Assembly (NCBI RefSeq): GCF_945859685.1
Contig: NC_079148.1
Span: forward strand, 124,887,621 to 124,951,620
DNA length: 64,000 bases
Reading direction: 5' to 3'
From: Eupeodes corollae
Lineage: Eukaryota > Arthropoda > Insecta > Diptera > Syrphidae
Shown here: positions 57,969 to 64,000 of the stretch, piece by piece
Layout: every line of letters begins with the position of its first letter
Numbering within the stretch: the stretch's first letter is position 1
Made by a program: the position numbers and the translations under genes
The notes under the pieces: generated by a model
Seen by the model: only the letters and a program-made list of their open reading frames with translations
Databases searched by the model: none
What the model was told of the DNA's origin: nothing

Positions 57969-59338
57969 TTTTTAACTTCAAGTAGGAAGTTATTGTAATG
58001 GGTCCGATTTGTCAAATTGAAAATTTTGACATATCTCGACGTTTCAAGGTCCCTAGAGTCGAAATAAAAGATTTGTAGAAAGATGTCTGTGCGTGCGTGT
58101 GTACGTTCGTTCGTACGTCCTTACGTTCGCGACGTATTTTCGTCCTCCATAGCTAAAGAACCCGTGGCATGATGGTTAGTGCGTTGGACTGTCATGCTAG
58201 AGGTCTTGGGTTCGATATGCCATCTAAATTCTTTTCACGGGTACTGCCTCTTGCGAGGAATTGACAAATTCTCCAAGAGTAACTATTGTCATGAAAAAGT
58301 GCTTTCTCAAAATTAGCCGTTCGGAGTCGGCATATAAACTGTAGGTCCCCTCCATTCTTGACAACATTACTCGCACACAGGAATGGTTGAGAGTTGTAAG
58401 TCACTAGGCCTTGGTTCTCAACGGACTGTCGCGCCACCCAATTTATTTATTTTTTATAGCTAAAGAACCAGAAAAGATATCAACTTCAAATAAATTTCGT
58501 TATACAGATAATAAAGCAGAAAGATGCAGAAAGGGCTCTCAAGAAAATTGCGTGGGTGGTTTTTTTACCATAGCAGTTTGAAGAAAGGTGATAATTTTGG
58601 TTAACCCTAAATATCTTACGACCCAAAAACGCTAAAGACTTGAATTAAATTGTATATAATATATTGTAACGTGATATCAAACAGGTATATTTTTTGAAAA
58701 AAAATCAATATAACGGTTGTTTTATAAATCAATAAAACTGAAAAAAAACTTGTCACCTCCAAAATTTTAAAACTGAAATATGATTTCAGCTCTAAAACAA
58801 TTTAGTGCAACGAAAAATAATGTTTTTGACATCTGATACAATTTTAAGCAAAATCTAATTGACAGTTTTTTTTTATAAAAAATAAAAATAAAATAAAAAC
58901 ATTACTCAAAGTTCGTAAAAATTGAATATCTATTCGAATATCTTTTTGAAAACTTGAAATTTGGGCTTCAAGCTTATTTTATCTTATAAAAAATATTGTT
59001 TTCAACATTTGGTAAAATTTTTAAAAAAATCGAATTGACAGTTCTTTTACAAAAAATTAAACCTAAAAAAATTTACTTTCGGGTCAAATAGCTTTTCAAA
59101 AATTAAAAATATTGGCTTCAAATTTATTTTATTTCACAGAAAATATTGTTTTCAATATTCAGTAGTTTTTATATAAAAATCCAACAGTCCGTTTTTTCAT
59201 GAAAAATAAAATCTACAAAAAATAGTACGAAAATTTGATAAAAATTGATACGAGTACATATAGACAAACTTTTAAGCAAGACAAATCGACAGACGGGATG
59301 GGAAGTTATTAGTGTGGGTCGCATCCCAGCCTCTTTTT
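57969..59338 (+). repeat. Repeat A, full-length copy carrying a SINE
   Basis: Starts AACTTCAAGTAGGAAGTTAT then GGGTCCGATTTGTCAAATTG, with the GTACGT-rich segment, the AACCAGAAAAGATATC block and four internal units. It ends ATGGGAAGTTATTAGTGTGG and CCCAGCCTCTTTTTT. Without the 307 bp of SINE and target duplication it is about 1.06 kb. It is one of the best preserved copies. Confidence 0.75.
58163..58455 (+). mobile_element. tRNA-derived SINE with 14-bp target duplication
   Basis: The 293-bp insert is flanked by ATAGCTAAAGAACC at 58149-58162 and 58456-58469. The head is GTGGCATGATGGTTAGTGCG with B box GGTTCGAT. The body contains CCAAGAGTAACTATTGTCAT and AAACTGTAGGTCCCCTCCAT. The 3' end is GCGCCACCCAATTTATTTAT. 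Flanks on both sides are repeat A, so this insertion is younger than that copy. It is the best-bounded member of the family here. Confidence 0.9.
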
Positions 59339-59757
59339 TTTTTCACTATTTTCTTTGTTTGTGCTAACCATTAAAAGTACTTGCTAAGATCTTTATTTTT
59401 TAAATTGACTGACAAAATGCCACATCGAGAAATTTTTCACATAATTTATGATAAATTTTGATTGTTCAATAACTTTTGAAAAAATAAAACCAAAATGGCA
59501 TTTTTAGAAAAACTTTTGAATGCAAAAGCTTAACAATCATCTCATTTAATTTTAAACGGTTTTAACATCTTAACATCTTTTAACAATTTGCTAAAGAATG
59601 TTTTTGAAATTTTGGACATATAAAATGTTAGACCTTTAACAATAGGTTGATATATATTTTATGTCATTCTGTTTTACAGATAAAATTATCAAAACATTCT
59701 AAAATCGCAAATAACAAATCAGTTCAGTGTTTTTTTCTTTTAAATACGATTTTCCAA
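59339..59757. other. Short spacer between two inverted repeat A copies
   Basis: About 420 bp, AT-rich, no gene recognised. Confidence 0.35.
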
Positions 59758-59853
59758 AAAGAGGCTGGGATGCAATCTTCACTGATAATTTGTCATCCCG
59801 TCTGTCGATTTGTCTTACTAAAAACTTTAACAAATTTTACTTAACAATATTTT
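59758..59853 (-). repeat. Repeat A, 3' end, interrupted by RTE element
   Basis: On + it reads AGAGGCTGGGATGCAATCTT and CATCCCGTCTGTCGATTTGT, the inverted 3' end of repeat A. The rest of this copy continues after 63341 on the far side of the RTE insertion. Confidence 0.65.
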
Positions 59854-59874
59854 ACTTACTTACTTAAGGTGGCG

Positions 59875-62800
59875 CTACAGTCCGGGGCGGACCTGGGCCT
59901 CAACCAACAAGCGTCTCCAGCCAGCTCGGTCCCTAGCTAGCTGTCTCCAGTTTCGCACGCCAAGTTGGTTGAGGTCCTCTCCCACCTGGGTGCGCCACCT
60001 GAGTCGCGGTCTTCCTCTACTGCGCCGTCCCTCGGGATTGGATTCGAAGACCTTCCGGGCTGGAGCGTTGATGTCCATCCGCTCTACATGACCTAGCCAT
60101 CTAAGCCGTTGGACTTTGATTCTGCTAACTAGGTCAGTGTCGCTGTACAGCCCGTACAGCTCGTCGTTATATCTTCTCCTCCATTCTCCATCTATGCGTA
60201 CGGGACCAAAAATCGCCCGAAGAATTTTTCTCTCGAAGCATCCTAAGACGCTCTCATCTTTCTTTGACAGGGTCCAGGCCTCAGCGCCATAAATGAGAAC
60301 CGGGATGATGAGTGTCTTATAGATGGTGATTTTACATGCTCGAGATAGGACTTTACTTCTCAATTGCCTTCTAAGTCCAAAGAAGCAGCGATTTGCAAGA
60401 GTTATTCTTCGTTTGATTTCAGCGCTGGTGTCGTTGTCTGCATTAATAGCGGTGCCTAGGTAGACAAAGTCCTTAACTACCTCAAAGTTATAGCTGTCCA
60501 TGGTGACGTTTTGCCCAAGACGTCGTCGTTCAGTGTCCTTTTTTGATGACAGCATATACTTGGTCTTGCCCTCATTGACCACTAAACCCATCTTCTTCGC
60601 TTCCGTCGCAATGCTCAAAAACGCTCCACTGACATCACGCTTTGATCTTCCAATTATGTCAATATCATCTGCGTATCCGAGTAATTGGATGGATCTTTGG
60701 AAGATTGTGCCTCTAGTGTTGACGATTGAGTTTTGCACAATTCTTTCCAGAACGATGTTGAAGAAGTCGCATGACAGTGCATCGCCTTGTCTAAAACCTT
60801 TTTTGACATCAAATGCATCGGTAAGATCTTTTCCGACCTTGATAGAGCAGCGTGCATTCTCCATCGTCATTCTGCACAAACGGATAAGTTTGACAGGGAT
60901 GCCAAAACTAGACATTGCTCGGTAGAGCTCTTCCCTATAGATGCTGTCATACGCGGCTTTAAAATCGATAAAGAGATGGTGGGTATCGATTTGAAGCTCC
61001 TGGGTTTTTTCCAAGATCTGCCGTAGTGTGAATATTTGGTCGATAGTGGACTTTCCTGGTCTGAAGCCACACTGATAAGGACCAATCAGGTTGTTGACGA
61101 ATGGCTTCAGACGTTCACATAATACGGCAGAGAGGATCTTATACGCAATGTTAAGGAGACTGATGCCTCTGTAGTTGGCGCAGTTTAGAGGGTCTCCTTT
61201 CTTATGTATGGGGCACACTATGCTGAGATTCCACTCATCGGGCATGCTTTCTTCCGACCAAATTTTGCAGATGAGTTGGTGCATGCTCCCTACCAAGTCA
61301 TCGCCTGCTGCTTTGAATAGTTCGGCGGTGATGCCGTCAGCTCCAGCAGCTTTGTTTGACTTAAGTTTAGATATAGCTATCTTCACTTCGTCAAGGTCGG
61401 GTGGGCGGAATTGTTGATCTGCGTCGCCGAGGTTGAGTGGTTCTATCTCCCTTACAGCGGAGTTCGGTTCGTCATCGCCGTTATATAATTTGGAGAAGTG
61501 ATCTTTCCATATTCTCAGCATCGACTGTGGTTCTACTACGATGTTCCCTTGATCGTCTTTACAGGCTTCGGTTCGTGGCTGGTACCCTTGGGAGGTTTTT
61601 TTTACCTTTTGGTAAAATTTACGAACCTCATTCCTGTTGTGACATCCCTCTATCTCCTCGATCGCGCGCTTCTCATGCTCTCTTTTTTTCCGTCTAAGAA
61701 GCCGGTGTTCCTCTCTCCTCTTCTGCTCGTAGAGCTCGCGAGCAGCTCTAGTCCTTTTGTGCAGCGCCGTTTTGTATGCCTCTTGTTTCGCTGCGTGCGC
61801 TTGCCGGCATTCGTCGTCAAACCAGGGGTTTCGCTGTGGTGGCCGTGTGAAACCTAGCACTTCAGAGGCGGCATCTCTGATGGCTGCAAGGCAATGTTGC
61901 CACTGGTTTTCAATGCTTAATGCAGGAAGCATAGGACTCCTTAGGAGGTTACTAGAGACTCGATCGGAAAAGGACATGGCAGTCTCTTGCGATTGTAGCC
62001 GTCTAACGTCGAATCTTCTCACAGTACTTCCTTGTTTTGGCTTGGATCGGGATATCCGTAGCCGTACCTTGGCTACAACGAGGTAGTGGTCCGAGTCAAT
62101 GTTGGCCTCTCGGAATGTTCGGACATCCTGGATACTGGAGAAGTGTCGTGCGTCGATCGCAATGTGGTCAATCTGGTTGACGGTTGATTGATCAGGAGAT
62201 TTCCATGTCCCCTTGTGGATATTAAGATGCGTGAACTGCGTACTAGCTACCAGAACGTCTCGCCCCGCAGCGAAATCGACCAGCCTGAATCCGTTGTCGG
62301 AGGTGGTGTCGTGCAGGCTGTATCTTCCGATTATGCCACCAAAGATGTCTTCTCTTCCTAGCTTGGCATTAAAATCTCCTAAGACAATTTTAATGTCATA
62401 GCCAGGGCACTGCTCATATGTCTTGTCCAAGAGCTCGAAGAACATATCTTTGGTGTCTTCATCTTTCTCCTCTGTTGGGGCATGCGCGCATATTAGGCTT
62501 ATGTTGGCGAATTTAGCCTTGATGCGGATTGTCGTGATGCGCTCGCTAACACTGTTGAAACTCAAGACTTTTTGCCTGAGCCTAGTTCCAACAACAAATC
62601 CACACCCAAATAGACGCTGTCTTTGTTCTCGGTAGCAATCGCCGTAGTAGATATCGCAGTCTTTTAGTTTGCGTTTACCCGGTCCATCCCATCGCACTTC
62701 TTGGATGGCTGTAATATCTGCCTTGCAGCAGTTTAGGGCTTCCGCTAATTGTTCGGCTGCACGTGGTCTGTTAAGGGACCTAACATTCCACGTACATATC

Positions 62801-62913
62801 CGAAGTTCGTTGTCCTTATTTCGTTTGCGTGGGTTGTCAACAGTGAATCCGTCCGTATCCGAGGCTTGTTGTTGCTTCGAAACTATGATGCTTTTACGTG
62901 GCCAGGAAGTCAC
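59875..62913 (-). CDS. RTE-type endonuclease/reverse transcriptase (ORF2)
   Basis: One open frame of about 1012 codons from a GTG at 62913 to TAG. It encodes an APE-type endonuclease (about residues 38-280) with TWNVRSLN, IQEVRW, VLGDFNAKLG (Asp180) and the catalytic SDHYLVV (Asp275-His276). A basic linker rich in Arg/Lys/Glu follows (380-440). The RT (about 505-800) has NKAAGADGITAELF, NYRGISLLNIAYKIL, FIDFKAAYDSI, KKGFRQGDALSCDFF and catalytic YADD (747-750). A C-terminal basic region has LRWLGHVERM and GRRSRGRPRLRW. All catalytic residues seen are intact. The protein nicks the target and copies its RNA. No in-frame ATG occurs before residue 157, inside the endonuclease, so the true start is unresolved. 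Upstream, the frame is open again behind a single TAA at 62992-62994. Confidence 0.9.
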   Translation of the reverse strand: MTSWPRKSIIVSKQQQASDTDGFTVDNPRKRNKDNELRICTWNVRSLNRPRAAEQLAEALNCCKADITAIQEVRWDGPGKRKLKDCDIYYGDCYREQRQRLFGCGFVVGTRLRQKVLSFNSVSERITTIRIKAKFANISLICAHAPTEEKDEDTKDMFFELLDKTYEQCPGYDIKIVLGDFNAKLGREDIFGGIIGRYSLHDTTSDNGFRLVDFAAGRDVLVASTQFTHLNIHKGTWKSPDQSTVNQIDHIAIDARHFSSIQDVRTFREANIDSDHYLVVAKVRLRISRSKPKQGSTVRRFDVRRLQSQETAMSFSDRVSSNLLRSPMLPALSIENQWQHCLAAIRDAASEVLGFTRPPQRNPWFDDECRQAHAAKQEAYKTALHKRTRAARELYEQKRREEHRLLRRKKREHEKRAIEEIEGCHNRNEVRKFYQKVKKTSQGYQPRTEACKDDQGNIVVEPQSMLRIWKDHFSKLYNGDDEPNSAVREIEPLNLGDADQQFRPPDLDEVKIAISKLKSNKAAGADGITAELFKAAGDDLVGSMHQLICKIWSEESMPDEWNLSIVCPIHKKGDPLNCANYRGISLLNIAYKILSAVLCERLKPFVNNLIGPYQCGFRPGKSTIDQIFTLRQILEKTQELQIDTHHLFIDFKAAYDSIYREELYRAMSSFGIPVKLIRLCRMTMENARCSIKVGKDLTDAFDVKKGFRQGDALSCDFFNIVLERIVQNSIVNTRGTIFQRSIQLLGYADDIDIIGRSKRDVSGAFLSIATEAKKMGLVVNEGKTKYMLSSKKDTERRRLGQNVTMDSYNFEVVKDFVYLGTAINADNDTSAEIKRRITLANRCFFGLRRQLRSKVLSRACKITIYKTLIIPVLIYGAEAWTLSKKDESVLGCFERKILRAIFGPVRIDGEWRRRYNDELYGLYSDTDLVSRIKVQRLRWLGHVERMDINAPARKVFESNPEGRRSRGRPRLRWRTQVGEDLNQLGVRNWRQLARDRAGWRRLLVEAQVRPGL

Positions 62914-62991
62914 CCCGACGGCACAACCCCCAACCTGGAGGGCCAGATCCTTAGTATAACTCCAAGGAAGGGGAGCCGGATGAACCGCTCC

Positions 62992-63300
62992 TTATAGGCC
63001 TGGGCTCCGAATATGTCGAAGAAGCCCTATAAGGTGTTCACTAAGTAGTTCAACCTTACTGGAACTGTAGACGCCACCGTTGATTCTATCTCGAGAATTC
63101 GTCCGCTGCCGCCTGGATAAGGAGAGGTGCCTTAGTGGAAACACCTCTCCCCCCCTCTCTCGTTTGCTGCCCCCAACAACTTTCCACTGGGGTTGGAACC
63201 CAATCTCCAGTTGAGGTACTAGGCACCCGATGTTCACCGCGGGGAGGTGAGAGTAGGAGTTGATAGACAGAGGTGGGTTTTCAGAAAAACCTGTGGACGC
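62992..63300 (-). other. 5' region of the RTE element with an in-frame open stretch
   Basis: In the same frame as ORF2 a stretch of about 100 codons is open from near 63330 down to a TAA at 62992-62994. It includes VPQLEIGFQPQWKVVGG and LLSEHLIGLLRHIRSPGL, and it lacks an ATG. It may be 5' UTR, a decayed N-terminus or part of a longer ORF2 interrupted by one stop. Confidence 0.35.
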
Positions 63301-63352
63301 TTGTGTCCTCTTGAATGCACATGTCTACCATTTGAACATCTAACAATATTTT

Positions 63353-64000
63353 GTGTAAGATAAATAATTTTAAGTCAATATTTTTCTTTGTTCTCTTAAT
63401 ACTTGAGTCGAAAACCAATTTGTTTTTGTAGGTTTTCGTGTTTTGTTAAAAAAGTTGCCAATTTAATTTTTCTAAAAAAATTAACTAACACCAACAACAA
63501 TTTGCATGATAAAACAGTTAGATTTGAGAATCTATTTTTATTAACAAGATTTTAAGTCGAAAACCAATTTCTACCAATTCAGTAGAATTTCTTGAAAGTT
63601 TTTATTTTTTATAAAATCAAATACATATTTGTTTTTGTTTCCTTCAGAAAAAATAATCACGTAAAGAATTCGTTTTTGTTTTCTTCTGAGAAAATTAATC
63701 ACGTAATGAATTCATTTTGAAGTTAATATTTTCATTTATTCACGAGATTAATGTTTACCAATTTTGCTTACTTAATTTTTACAGATTTTAATTTGTATGG
63801 AAAAAACTAACAGTTGGATTTCCGACAGGGTGCCGAAAACAATATTTTTTATAAGATGAAATTAGTTTCATCTTAAACTTTTGAATAGATTGGACAATCA
63901 AGTTTAAGCATTGTTTTTAGTTTTTGTAAAAAAACTGTGAATACGATTTTCCTTAAAATTTTACTAAATGTTAAAAATTATTTTTGTAAGATGAAATTAG
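63353..64000 (-). repeat. Repeat A, continuation beyond the RTE insertion
   Basis: Carries inverted internal units (GAGTCGAAAACCAATTT, TAGGTTTTCGTGTTTTGTTA, ACGAGATTAATGTTTACCAA, GCCGAAAACAATATTTTTTA). The 5' end lies outside the window. Confidence 0.65.

Larger units (their letters stand above)
59854..63340 (-). mobile_element. RTE-type non-LTR retroelement, near intact, with 12-bp target duplication
   Basis: The 3.49-kb element is flanked by TAACAATATTTT at 59842-59853 and 63341-63352. On its own strand it has about 430 bp of GC-rich 5' sequence, one long endonuclease-RT frame, a very short 3' UTR and a tail of TAAGTAAGTAAGT. A short simple-sequence tail, an APE endonuclease followed by RT and no RNase H are typical of the RTE clade. 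Base composition is far more GC-rich than the surroundings. It is inserted in a minus-strand copy of repeat A. Confidence 0.9.

Noticed and set aside
59875..62997. Many + strand ORFs across the RTE element
   Set aside because: They are antisense shadows of a GC-rich coding region.

Overview
The window looks like part of an insect genome, most likely a fly (Diptera). It is AT-rich and has short intron-containing genes with TATA boxes and TCAG-type initiators, AATAAA signals close to stop codons, several non-LTR retroelement types, tRNA-headed SINEs, and genes for trypsins and small secreted cuticle-like proteins. No bacterial operon structure, rRNA or bona fide tRNA gene was seen. The assignment to Diptera rests on family resemblance, not on a search.

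Host genes. Twelve host genes can be supported. Four are tandem + strand trypsins (37.2-49.1 kb). Each has 256-259 residues and a complete His/Asp/Ser triad, and each has a TATA box exactly 46 nt before the ATG. Eight genes share one architecture: a 4-5 codon first exon (MFKY, MFKA, MFKI, MFKF or MMFKF), a phase-0 intron, and a second exon that completes a signal peptide. Three of these are single genes at 2.7 kb, 20.8 kb and 34.6 kb. Five form a cluster at 49.9-56.4 kb and encode secreted proteins made largely of Gly-Leu-Val/Ile-Ser pentapeptide repeats. In that cluster two divergent gene pairs are mirror images of each other, forming a large inverted duplication around a spacer of about 1.6 kb. 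The gene at 20.8 kb belongs to the same family but stops where the repeats would begin.

Mobile DNA fills most of the rest. A noncoding dispersed element, called repeat A here, occurs about fifteen times in both orientations. Its ends carry AACTTCCCAT and ATGGGAAGTT, and its body is made of degenerate units of about 170 bp. A second noncoding family, repeat B, has three copies. Retroelements include a nearly intact RTE-type element with a 12-bp target duplication (59.85-63.34 kb), two jockey-like 5'-truncated elements (15.4-17.5 and 43.8-46.2 kb), a dead LOA/I-like element with RNase H (27.8-30.3 kb) and two smaller RT remnants. DNA transposon remnants include two DUF4817/mariner-type derivatives, one with 36-bp terminal inverted repeats, and a possible Helitron-like remnant. 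SINE copies include one with a 14-bp target duplication. A perfect ATT microsatellite of about 500 bp lies at 35.26-35.76 kb.

How the parts fit. The trypsins form a digestive-type secreted protease array built by tandem duplication of gene plus spacer. The MFK genes are probably coat or cuticle-type secreted products whose repeats change length in pentapeptide steps. Insertions are nested: a SINE, a jockey-like element and the RTE element each sit inside copies of repeat A, so repeat A is older than all three.
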